From Alphaproteobacteria bacterium (GTDB lineage Bacteria > Pseudomonadota > Alphaproteobacteria > Sphingomonadales > Sphingomonadaceae), in the NCBI GenBank assembly GCA_018828205.1, contig JAHJWA010000264.1, forward strand, positions 1 to 8,209: DNA of 8,209 nt, given 5' to 3'. Below the pieces are notes generated by a model, which was not told the DNA's origin, did no database searches, and saw only the letters and a program-made list of their open reading frames with translations. The position numbers and the translations under genes were made by a program. Below are positions 1 to 5,759 of this stretch, piece after piece (the first letter of the stretch is position 1; the number at the start of each line of letters is the position of its first letter).

Positions 1-28
1 CCACCTGCCGCCCGAGCGCGCCCGGCGC

Positions 29-517
29 CTAGCGCCCCGCCATGCTGCGCGCGCTGAGGATTTCGACCCAATAGCCGTCGGGATCCTTGATGAAGGCGAT
101 GTGCTTCATCATCCCGTCCTCGGGGCGCTTCTGGAATTCGACCCCGTGCTTGTCGAAATGCGCCACCGCGGCGGCGAGATCGGGGACGTCGAGCGCGATA
201 TGGCCGAAGCCCTGCGGCGCGGCATTGCCGTCGTGATAGACCGGGCCGTCCTCCTCCTCGGTACCCCAATTGTGCGTGAGTTCGAGCACGCCCTGGCGCG
301 AGAAGACATATTCGGCGGCGTCGGCGTCGCCGGCGGGTACCTCGTCGTCGCTACCGGTGAAGCCGAGGAAATAGAGCGAGAACTCGCCCGCCTCGATATC
401 GGTCTTGCGCAGCAAGGTCATGCCCAGCACCCCGCAGTAGAATTCGAGGCTCTTTTCCGGGTCCTTGACCCGCAGCATGGTGTGGTTGAGCGTGAAGCCG
501 TGCGGATTGGCGGTCAT
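29..517 (-). CDS. gloA: Lactoylglutathione lyase (glyoxalase I), long Zn-type
   Basis: Glyoxalase I isomerises the hemithioacetal of methylglyoxal and glutathione to S-lactoylglutathione in the cytoplasm. The 162-aa product has the full single-chain fold. It starts with NHTMLRVKDPEKSLEFY near residue 11, then FSLYFLGF (46-53), LELTHNWGTE (78-87), GFGHIALDVPD (103-113) and FIKDPDGYWVEIL (142-154). It resembles human GLO1 and the long bacterial Zn-type enzymes more than the short Ni-type E. coli GloA. The four expected metal ligands can be placed: H12 (Gln in human GLO1), E79, H106 and E152. The start was chosen because the homologous region begins just after it and a strong AAGGAG (plus-strand 525-530) lies 7 nt upstream. 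A longer in-frame extension to 652 has no family support. It is divergent from the next gene. The identification is firm. Confidence 0.96.
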   Translation of the reverse strand: MTANPHGFTLNHTMLRVKDPEKSLEFYCGVLGMTLLRKTDIEAGEFSLYFLGFTGSDDEVPAGDADAAEYVFSRQGVLELTHNWGTEEEDGPVYHDGNAAPQGFGHIALDVPDLAAAVAHFDKHGVEFQKRPEDGMMKHIAFIKDPDGYWVEILSARSMAGR

Positions 518-650
518 CGAGGGTCTCCTTGGGGTTGGGTCATGAATCCATGGCGCGGGCGCTGCGTTCCCACCCGATCGCAAGCCTTGCGCGCGCGCGG
601 TTTCTGAACGATCTGTGCCCGCCATAGGCCAGAAAGAGGACGGGCGACAC
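518..650. promoter_or_regulatory. Divergent intergenic region with a short dyad
   Basis: This 133-bp gap separates gloA (leftward) from the 261-aa gene (rightward), so it should hold a promoter for each. A perfect dyad, CGCAAG-C-CTTGCG, lies at 579-591. Each half reads CTTGCG outward, which weakly resembles a -35 element, but I find no convincing -10 box at the right distance on either strand. An alternating GC run (589-599) follows. The promoter role rests on gene arrangement only, and operator function for the dyad is a guess. Confidence 0.3.
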
Positions 651-1436
651 ATGAGCTGGGACGATTATTTTGCCGGGGACGCGGGTGCGGCGGAAGCCGA
701 GGGGCGCGGCAGGAAGCGCAACGTCACCGTCGGCTGGACCGTCCGTTTCGCGCAGGGCAACGCGATCTGGAGCGCGCCCAAGAGCTTCTCGCGCAGCGAT
801 CCCAAGGCCACCAGCGCCAAATCGATCCAGGTCTGCCCCGCGGCGATCGATTTCGACCGGCGCCACTACGTCATCCCCTGCCCGGTCGATCTGACGCTCG
901 CCTTCGCCCGCGATGCGCAGGGGCGGCTGCAGCTCACCGATGCCGATGGCGAGGCCTCGCAGATGCGGCCACAAGGGCGCGCCAACCTGTTCCAGTTGCA
1001 GCCGCAGAGCGAGTGGCGCCATCCCGAGCGCCCGATCCTGCAGTTCACCGCGCCCTATGTCTTCGTGGCGGACGAGCCGTGCTATGTGGTGCAGTCGCCC
1101 CCCTATCTGCACTGGTTCCCCGAGCAGCGGCCCGGCCTGGCGATGGGGGGCCGCTTCCCGATCCACATCTGGCCGCGCCCGCTGGCCTGGGCCTTCGAAT
1201 GGTACGACCTGTCGCAGCCGCTGGTGCTCAAGCGCGGCGACCCTTGGTTCTACGTCCATTTCGAGACCGAGAATCCGTCCGCCCATGTCCGGCTGGTCGA
1301 GCAGGAAATGACCGACGAGCTCGAGAAATATCTCGATTCGATCATCGATGTCTCGAATTACGTCAACCGGACCTATGGATTGTTCGGCGAGGCGCAGCGG
1401 ATCCGCCCCGACAGGTTGCTCAAGCCCAAGGGCTGA
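651..1436 (+). CDS. Conserved hypothetical protein, possibly DUF6065-like
   Basis: This 261-aa protein has no function I can name. It lacks a signal peptide and membrane segments, so it is probably cytoplasmic. It is rich in aromatic and proline residues: WSAPKSF (40-46), CPAAIDFDRRHYVIPCPVDL (62-81), LQFTAPYVF (130-138), PPYLHWFPEQRPG (150-162), HIWPRPLAWAFEWYDLS (172-188) and a charged helical C-terminus. The order of 'ILxFxxPYvF', 'sPPnxxx' and 'fEwxxxxPlxlkkGdPwfxvhF' blocks recalls the DUF6065 family of phage- and tail-associated hypotheticals, but that is from memory and unconfirmed. The ATG at 651 is preferred over one at 615 because GAGGA (636-640) lies 10 nt before it and MSWDDYF is a credible N-terminus. 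It ends 15 bp before the convergent DUF924 gene, with no room for a separate terminator. Confidence 0.8.
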   Translation: MSWDDYFAGDAGAAEAEGRGRKRNVTVGWTVRFAQGNAIWSAPKSFSRSDPKATSAKSIQVCPAAIDFDRRHYVIPCPVDLTLAFARDAQGRLQLTDADGEASQMRPQGRANLFQLQPQSEWRHPERPILQFTAPYVFVADEPCYVVQSPPYLHWFPEQRPGLAMGGRFPIHIWPRPLAWAFEWYDLSQPLVLKRGDPWFYVHFETENPSAHVRLVEQEMTDELEKYLDSIIDVSNYVNRTYGLFGEAQRIRPDRLLKPKG

Positions 1437-1451
1437 GCGCGCAGACCGCTG

Positions 1452-2003
1452 CTACCAGCTGAACCCGGCATCGATCGCGCGCTGTTCGGCGGGCGTCGTC
1501 TCGCGCCCCAAAGCTTCGTTGCGATGCGGATAGCGACCGAAGCGCGCGATCATCCGGTGGTGCGAGCGCGCGAAGGGGAAGGATGCCGGGGCGTGGCGCG
1601 CGAAGAGCGCGAGGCTGAGCCGCTGGTCGGCGATCCTCTCGCTGTGCATCAGCGGCATCAGCAGGAACTGCTTCGCCTGCTGCGGCAAGCCCAGATGCCA
1701 GTCGCGCGCGAGCATGCCATGGGTGAGCGCCAGCGCGAGCGGGTCCCAGGCGAAAGCCTGCGCGCTGCCGCGATAGAGATTGCGCGGAACCTGGTCGAAC
1801 AGCAGGACCGCTGCGCGCGCGGTGCTGCGATCATGCAGGAAATCGGCAGCGGGCCGATGCCCCAGCGCATGGAGCCAGCGCTCGAACCGCTCGCGCAGCA
1901 TCAGATCGACCGCATCCGAGCCGCCGAACCAGTCATCGGCTCCTAGCTGGCGAAACCAGACATGGAGCAGGTCTGCCGCCCAGGGGCGCCGGGCCAGTGT
2001 CAT
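1452..2003 (-). CDS. DUF924 family protein
   Basis: This 183-aa protein belongs to the DUF924 family (an all-helical, TPR-like fold of unknown function), recognisable by its blocks in order. VWFRQLGADDWFGG lies at 15-28, LLFDQVPRNLYRGSAQAFAWD at 67-87, FLLMPLMHSERIADQ at 113-127 and RFGRYPHRNEALGRETT at 154-170, and it ends in GFSW as family members usually do. The length is typical and no signal peptide is visible. The only reasonable start is the ATG at 2003; the upstream bases show no clear Shine-Dalgarno. It follows the exported-protein gene by 20 bp on the same strand and is probably translated from a shared transcript. The family assignment is strong, but the biochemical role is unknown. 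Confidence 0.93.
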   Translation of the reverse strand: MTLARRPWAADLLHVWFRQLGADDWFGGSDAVDLMLRERFERWLHALGHRPAADFLHDRSTARAAVLLFDQVPRNLYRGSAQAFAWDPLALALTHGMLARDWHLGLPQQAKQFLLMPLMHSERIADQRLSLALFARHAPASFPFARSHHRMIARFGRYPHRNEALGRETTPAEQRAIDAGFSW

Positions 2004-2023
2004 GCGGTCATCACGCGGCGCGG

Positions 2024-2422
2024 TCAGCCTTCGCGGCGGTAGGGCACGAAGTCCCGCAGGATGATGTTGCCGGTGTAGAAATTGCCGGTGCGGCTGTGAG
2101 TGGTGACCTGGTCGAACCGGCAGAGCTGCGAACCGCTGAACTTGCGAATCGTCATCCGGTCGTCGTCGTCGAGCGAATCAGGGTTGGCGGTGCGGTTCAC
2201 CCAGATGGTGTCGCCGCGCTTGGCAACCACTGCAGCGCCATCGATAATGGTCAGGGGGTCGCTGCCCATCAAGCGGATGCAGCGCTCGGGTTCGCCTGCG
2301 ACGCGGCCTTCGAGCATTTCTGCCAATTTGGCTTCGCCCTTGGGGTGTTCCTCGGCGGCTGCCGGAGCGGCCAGCAAGGTTACCGCAGCCGATGCCGCGA
2401 GTAGTGCTGAAAACTTGGTCAT
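2024..2422 (-). CDS. Small predicted exported protein, unknown function
   Basis: This 132-aa protein has a clear Sec-type signal peptide: Lys3, a hydrophobic core over about residues 5-20 (FSALLAASAAVTLLAAP), and an AAA-EE cleavage site near residue 23. The mature part of about 109 aa should be periplasmic. It is acidic and has two cysteines, C48 (PERCIRLMG) and C101 (SQLCRFDQV), that could form one disulfide. A segment with predicted beta character (TIWVNRT, 72-78) and a C-terminal NFYTGNIILRDFVPYRR motif follow. I recall similar short secreted hypotheticals in sphingomonads but know no function. The start has a good AAAGGAG (plus-strand 2429-2435) 6 nt upstream. It lies 74 bp after tldD on the same strand and may be co-transcribed or use its own promoter in that gap. 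Confidence 0.87.
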   Translation of the reverse strand: MTKFSALLAASAAVTLLAAPAAAEEHPKGEAKLAEMLEGRVAGEPERCIRLMGSDPLTIIDGAAVVAKRGDTIWVNRTANPDSLDDDDRMTIRKFSGSQLCRFDQVTTHSRTGNFYTGNIILRDFVPYRREG

Positions 2423-2496
2423 TGAAGTCTCCTTTCAGGCGACCTTGTACTCTCCAGCCGCTGAACCGGCGATGAGCGTCGCTGTCGCCGCTCCGC

Positions 2497-3930
2497 TCAG
2501 CCGGTCCCGCCCACCGTCAGCGCGTCGATCAGCAGCGTTGGTTGGCCGACGCCGGCCGGGACGCTCTGCCCCGCCTTGCCGCAGACCCCGACGCCCTCGT
2601 CGAGCGCCATGTCGTTGCCGATCCCGCTGACGCGGGTGAGCACCGAGGGCCCGTCGCCGATCAGCGTCGCGCCCTTGATCGGGGCGACGATCTTGCCGTT
2701 CTCGACCTTGTAGGCCTCGGTGCAGGCGAAGACGAACTTGCCCGAGACGATATCGACCTGCCCGCCGCCGAACGCGGTCGCATAGATCCCGTCCTTGACG
2801 CGGCTCAGCAATTCGGCGGGATCGTCGTGGCCGCCGCGCATGAAGGTGTTGGTCATCCGCGGCATCGGCGCGTGCTGGTAATTCTCGCGGCGGCCGTTGC
2901 CGGTCGCCTCGACCCCCATCAGCCGGGCGTTGAGCCGGTCCTGCATATAGCCCTTGAGCACGCCGTCCTCGATCAGCACGGTCTCGCGCGTCGGGGTGCC
3001 CTCGTCGTCGATGCTGAGCGAGCCGCGGCGTTCGGCGATCGAGCCGTCGTCGACCACGGTGACCCCGGGCGCGGCGACTCGCTCGCCGATCCGGCCCGAG
3101 AAGGCGCTGGTGCCCTTGCGGTTGAAATCGCCCTCGAGCCCGTGGCCGATCGCCTCGTGGAGCAGCACGCCGGGCCAGCCGGGCCCGAGCAGCACCATGG
3201 TCTCGCCCGCGGGCGCGGCGACGCTGTCGAGATTGACCAGCGCCTGGCGCACCGCCTCGTCGATCCCGCGCATCCACTGGCCTTCATCGAACAGCCGGTC
3301 GTAGAGATAGCGCCCGCCTATCCCGAAGCTGCCGCTCTCGCGCCGACCGTTGGCCTCGGCGACGATGGCAATGTTGAGCCGCACCAGCGGGCGGATGTCG
3401 CGCGCGACGAAACCGTCGGGGCGGATGATCTCGATCGCGCTCCAGCTCGCCGAGAGGCTGGCGCTGACCTGCGCGACGCGCGGGTCCTTGGCGCGCGCGA
3501 CCGCGTCGATCTTCTCGAGCAGCGCGACCTTCTCGGCGAAGGGCACCGCGTCGAGCGGGCTGTCGGCGGTGTAGAGATGGCGGTTGCTGCGCTGCGGCGG
3601 CGCGGCGAGCGGGGTTTTGGTCGGATCGAGCAGCCGCAGCGTCTCGCCGGCGCGCGCGATCGAGGCGGTGCTGATCTCATTGGCATGCGCGAAGCCGGTC
3701 ATCTCGCCCGAGACACCGCGCAGGCCGAAGCCCGAATCGCGGCTGTAGTCGGCGATCTTCAACCGGCCATCGTCGAAACCGAAGGATTCCGACGCCAGAA
3801 ACTGGAGGTAGAGCTCGCCATCGTCGCAGGAGGAAAGCAGCTTGGCGGTGAGCGCCTTGGCTTCGCCGGGGGAGAGCGAGGCGCCATAGAGCAGCGCATG
3901 CGGATCGGGGGTCTGGTTCATCCCCACCAT
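2497..3930 (-). CDS. tldD: Metalloprotease TldD
   Basis: TldD is the catalytic subunit of the TldD/TldE (PmbA) zinc protease, which hydrolyses unfolded peptides and matures or degrades small peptides (microcin B17, CcdA in E. coli). The 477-aa product is full length. The N-terminal part carries DDGELYLQF (36-44) and FDDGRLKIADYSRDSGFGLRG (52-72). The zinc motif HEAIGH is at H258-E259-H263 followed by GLEGDF. The third metal ligand, a Cys in GVCGKAG, is C450, and the chain ends in the usual LTVGGTG. A second possible start lies three codons in (ATG at 3921, with GGTGGGG just before it); the first is annotated but the choice is open. It follows the CHCC zinc-finger gene by 48 bp. No tldE/pmbA partner is in the window, which is common because the two are often unlinked. 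Confidence 0.97.
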   Translation of the reverse strand: MVGMNQTPDPHALLYGASLSPGEAKALTAKLLSSCDDGELYLQFLASESFGFDDGRLKIADYSRDSGFGLRGVSGEMTGFAHANEISTASIARAGETLRLLDPTKTPLAAPPQRSNRHLYTADSPLDAVPFAEKVALLEKIDAVARAKDPRVAQVSASLSASWSAIEIIRPDGFVARDIRPLVRLNIAIVAEANGRRESGSFGIGGRYLYDRLFDEGQWMRGIDEAVRQALVNLDSVAAPAGETMVLLGPGWPGVLLHEAIGHGLEGDFNRKGTSAFSGRIGERVAAPGVTVVDDGSIAERRGSLSIDDEGTPTRETVLIEDGVLKGYMQDRLNARLMGVEATGNGRRENYQHAPMPRMTNTFMRGGHDDPAELLSRVKDGIYATAFGGGQVDIVSGKFVFACTEAYKVENGKIVAPIKGATLIGDGPSVLTRVSGIGNDMALDEGVGVCGKAGQSVPAGVGQPTLLIDALTVGGTG

Positions 3931-3978
3931 GTAGGCGCTCGCCGGTCGGGGCGAAAGGTCGCGCCGCGCCGCACCCGC

Positions 3979-4239
3979 CTAGCGGTGGTCGGGGTCCGTG
4001 CCCGCGGCGATATCGCGAAGACTCGCCTGATCGGCGCCATCCGCCGGGCCCCCGCGGAGCACGAAGCGGCGGTCGCAATAGCCGCAATCGACATAGCCGT
4101 GCTCGTCGATCTCGAGATAGACCTTGGGATGGCCCAGCGCTGCGGGGCGGAAATTGGCGCCGCCGCGAATGTCGCTGGCACCGTCGCACCAGACGCGGGC
4201 CAGGTCGACGAGGATGGTTTCGGGCGGGGCGATGCTCAT
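3979..4239 (-). CDS. CHCC-type zinc-finger domain protein (NDUFS6-like)
   Basis: This 86-aa protein has the zf-CHCC pattern. C18 lies in VWCDGA, H37 in GHPKVYLEID, and C52 and C55 in DCGYCDRRFVL. In mitochondrial complex I, the NDUFS6 subunit has this same finger. Bacterial stand-alone versions are small soluble proteins, often presumed to bind zinc or to assist complex I assembly. The short N-terminus before C18 and a disordered acidic tail after residue 63 are typical. The start at MSIAPPET is preferred; an upstream in-frame ATG at 4284 would add 15 residues (MRRCAGRAQ...) of basic, unconserved-looking sequence. No strong Shine-Dalgarno precedes it. It is the first gene of the minus-strand tldD cluster and diverges from the ABC ATPase gene. 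The domain call is strong; the cellular role is inferred. Confidence 0.9.
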   Translation of the reverse strand: MSIAPPETILVDLARVWCDGASDIRGGANFRPAALGHPKVYLEIDEHGYVDCGYCDRRFVLRGGPADGADQASLRDIAAGTDPDHR

Positions 4240-4296
4240 GGCGCCAGCCGATAGAGGCTGCGCGCGGCCCGCGCAACGCCGCAATGGGCTTCCCGT

Positions 4297-4311
4297 GGCA
4301 GCGCTGCTGCC
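4297..4311. promoter_or_regulatory. Dyad in divergent intergenic region
   Basis: The 110-bp gap 4240-4349 separates the leftward zinc-finger/tldD cluster from the rightward ABC ATPase and must contain their promoters. A perfect dyad, GGCAGC-GCT-GCTGCC, lies at 4297-4311. A second, TGCGCG-5 nt-CGCGCA, lies at 4259-4275. Either could be an operator, or neither; in DNA this GC-rich such short dyads occur by chance. A TACCTA at 4333-4338 could be a -10 box, with only a poor TTGCCT at 4314 upstream (13-nt spacer). Confidence 0.2.
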
Positions 4312-4349
4312 GCTTGCCTTGTGCCGCGCGGCTACCTAACCGGCGCAGC

Positions 4350-5291
4350 ATGGTACCACCGCCCGCGATCCGCATCGACAATCTCGCCAAGCGCTACGCC
4401 CCCGGCAAGGGCGAGGCGGGCGAGGGCAAGCAGGCGCTCAAGGGGGTCAGCTTCGATGTCCCGCAGGGCGGCATCTTCGGGCTGCTCGGCCCCAATGGCG
4501 CGGGCAAGTCGACGCTGATCAACATCCTGGCCGGGCTGGTCGACAAGACCGGCGGCAGTGCGGAGATCTGGGGGTTCGACATCGATCGCAACCGCCGCAA
4601 CGCCAAGCGCTCGATCGGGATCGTACCCCAGGAGATCGTCTTCGATCCCTTCTTCACCCCCTTCGAGGTGCTCGAGAATCAGGCCGGCTTCTACGGCGTT
4701 CCCAAAGCAGAGCGGCGCAGCGAGGAACTGCTGCGCGCGGTGCATCTGTGGGACAAGCGCGACGCCTATGCGCGCACGCTCTCGGGGGGCATGAAACGCC
4801 GTCTGCTGATCGCCAAGGCGATGGTCCATTCGCCCCCGATCCTGGTGCTCGACGAGCCCACTGCGGGCGTCGATGTCGAGCTGCGGCGGCAGTTGTGGGA
4901 GCTGGTCGCCGGGCTGAACGAACAAGGGGTGACCGTGGTGCTGACCACGCATTACCTCGAGGAAGCCGAGCAATTGTGCGACCGGATCGCGATCATCAAC
5001 CATGGCGAGCTGATCGCCAACAAGCCGACGAGGGAGCTGATCGGCATGGCGCGCGAGAAGATCGTCTCGGTGACGGTCGACAAGGATCTCGCCGGCCCGC
5101 CGATGGACGAGAGCTTTCTCAAGGCCGAGGTGGTCGAGAGCCGCCGCCTCGACATCACCTACGACCGCGACGCGACCACCGCGGGCCAGGTGCTGGCGCT
5201 GGTGCAGAGCCACGGCTACGCGATCGAGGACGTCACCACCCGCGAGGCCGATCTCGAGGATGTCTTCGTCAGCCTCACCGGCGGGGGGTGA
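4350..5291 (+). CDS. ABC transporter ATP-binding protein (YadG-like, ABC-2 type)
   Basis: This 313-aa protein has one complete nucleotide-binding domain plus a C-terminal extension of about 80 residues typical of ABC-2-type exporters. Walker A is GPNGAGKST (47-55), the Q-loop is VPQE (92-95), the signature is LSGGMKRRL (144-152), Walker B is LVLDEP (165-170) and the H-loop is H201 in TTHYLEEAE. The blocks NQAGFYGV, LSGGMKRRLLIAKAM, DEPTAGVDVELRRQLW and HGELIAN match my memory of E. coli YadG closely. It powers an exporter of unknown substrate with a separate membrane permease, which is not in the window. The ATG at 4350 fits the family N-terminus (IRIDNLAKRY). No clear Shine-Dalgarno is present, and translation with a very short leader is possible. 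Its stop is followed 31 bp later by the left repeat of the DUF559 element. Confidence 0.95.
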   Translation: MVPPPAIRIDNLAKRYAPGKGEAGEGKQALKGVSFDVPQGGIFGLLGPNGAGKSTLINILAGLVDKTGGSAEIWGFDIDRNRRNAKRSIGIVPQEIVFDPFFTPFEVLENQAGFYGVPKAERRSEELLRAVHLWDKRDAYARTLSGGMKRRLLIAKAMVHSPPILVLDEPTAGVDVELRRQLWELVAGLNEQGVTVVLTTHYLEEAEQLCDRIAIINHGELIANKPTRELIGMAREKIVSVTVDKDLAGPPMDESFLKAEVVESRRLDITYDRDATTAGQVLALVQSHGYAIEDVTTREADLEDVFVSLTGGG

Positions 5292-5322
5292 GGGCGGTTT
5301 TGCTGCTGGCAGGGCCATCTTC

Positions 5323-5358
5323 CCCCCCTCCCGCTTGCGGGAGGGGTCGGGGGTGGGC
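5323..5358 (+). repeat. Left copy of 36-bp inverted palindromic repeat
   Basis: This copy consists of a palindrome (arms CCCCTCCCGC at 5325-5334 and GCGGGAGGGG at 5337-5346, TT between) followed by an inward G-rich tail to 5358. It is identical over 36 bp to the reverse complement of 5717-5752. In RNA it would make a very stable hairpin between the ABC ATPase stop and the DUF559 start, without a U-tract on its 3' side, so it is not a typical intrinsic terminator for the plus strand. The plus-strand G-runs 5339-5341, 5343-5346, 5349-5353 and 5355-5357, with loops of 1, 2 and 1 nt, fit the G-quadruplex pattern and end 12 nt before the DUF559 ATG. Confidence 0.93.
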
Positions 5359-5369
5359 AAGTAGCGCGA

Positions 5370-5759
5370 ATGCCCGAGTGGAAAACCCGCAACACCCAGC
5401 GCGCCCGCGAATTGCGCAATGCGGCAACTCCGGCAGAGCGGATGCTGTGGATGCACCTCTCCCGCTCGCAGCTCGGAGCGAAATTCAGCCGCCAGATGCC
5501 GGTCGGACCCTATTACGCCGATTTCCTCTGCCGCTCGCATCGGCTTATCGTCGAACTGGACGGGCACTCGCACGAGATGCAGACCGAGCGAGACGGCGCG
5601 CGCGACGCTTTTTTGCGCCGTGAGGGGTATCGGGTGATGCGGTTCACCAACGACGAGGTTCTGAACGATATGGCAGGTGCGGTGATCGCTATTCAGGCAG
5701 CGCTGGCGGCAGACAGGCCCACCCCCGACCCCTCCCGCAAGCGGGAGGGGGGATCGTGA
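5370..5759 (+). CDS. DUF559 domain protein (Vsr/PD-(D/E)XK-like nuclease)
   Basis: This 129-aa protein matches the DUF559 family, related to Vsr mismatch endonucleases and the PD-(D/E)XK nuclease fold. The N-terminus has TRNTQRARELRNAATPAERMLW (6-27). The core has YYADFLCRSHRLIVELDGHSH (48-68), with candidate catalytic residues D51, E62, D64 and the H66/H68 pair. D75 and R78 in ERDGARDAFLRREGYRVMRFTNDEV follow. The activity, DNA cleavage or nicking, is a family prediction. Residues 116-128 (RPTPDPSRKREGG) are encoded by the right-hand repeat and are probably not part of the fold. The start at 5370 fits the usual MP..KTRNT N-terminus, although its Shine-Dalgarno is poor (GGGTGGG about 12 nt upstream). 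It lies 78 bp after the ABC ATPase, and its TGA overlaps the nadB ATG (TGATG). Confidence 0.92.
   Translation: MPEWKTRNTQRARELRNAATPAERMLWMHLSRSQLGAKFSRQMPVGPYYADFLCRSHRLIVELDGHSHEMQTERDGARDAFLRREGYRVMRFTNDEVLNDMAGAVIAIQAALAADRPTPDPSRKREGGS
5717..5752 (-). repeat. Right copy of 36-bp inverted palindromic repeat
   Basis: This is the exact reverse complement of 5323-5358. Its palindrome arms are at 5729-5738 and 5741-5750, and its G-rich tail is on the minus strand at 5718-5736, again pointing toward the DUF559 gene. Beyond 5752 the left copy carries one further C that is missing here (7 against 6). This copy lies inside the DUF559 reading frame and directly before nadB, so it is read as the C-terminal tail of one protein and as the ribosome-binding region of the other. 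Confidence 0.93.
5744..5750 (+). promoter_or_regulatory. Ribosome-binding site of nadB, supplied by the repeat
   Basis: GGAGGGG, the distal arm of the right-hand palindrome, lies 8 nt before the nadB ATG at 5759 and is the only Shine-Dalgarno-like sequence there. In RNA the same bases pair with CCCCTCC (5729-5735) in the hairpin, so the site may be hidden until ribosomes translating DUF559 open it. The sequence match is direct; the coupling is inference. Confidence 0.6.

Larger units (their letters stand above)
5323..5752. mobile_element. Putative element: DUF559 gene between inverted palindromic repeats
   Basis: The segment between the ABC ATPase and nadB holds a single small nuclease-like gene bracketed by two perfect 36-bp copies of one sequence (5323-5358 and 5717-5752) in inverted orientation. 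The whole unit is about 430 bp. Outside the repeats the homology stops at once on both sides, and I see no convincing target-site duplication (only ATC at 5317-5319 and 5753-5755). No transposase is encoded, so movement would need the DUF559 protein itself, a helper acting in trans, or recombination. The architecture is seen directly; calling it mobile is inference. Confidence 0.5.

Noticed and set aside
1..28. Possible 3' end of a plus-strand gene entering from the left, with frames closing at 32 or 57
   Set aside because: Only 10-19 codons are visible, with no recognisable protein ending, and they overlap the gloA 3' end; it cannot be supported.
589..599. Alternating GC run as Z-DNA or a functional repeat
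   Set aside because: Eleven bases of alternating GC is unremarkable at this base composition.
2441..2496. Alternative-frame extension past the tldD stop, suggesting a frameshift
   Set aside because: tldD already ends in the family's normal LTVGGTG terminus; the continuing frame is a shadow frame.
2542..4254. A 570-codon open frame on the plus strand across tldD and the zinc-finger gene
   Set aside because: It is antisense to two clearly recognised genes, has Ala/Arg/Asp-rich low-information translation with no family motif, and is the expected by-product of high third-position GC.
5361..5364. GTAG next to the left palindrome, as in REP/RAYT elements
   Set aside because: The right copy has no GTAG at the equivalent place, and here GTAG lies beyond the repeat boundary, so it is probably chance.
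5317..5755. ATC on both sides of the repeat pair as a target-site duplication
   Set aside because: Three bases match easily by chance, and the left copy has three extra bases (TTC, 5320-5322) between ATC and the repeat core.
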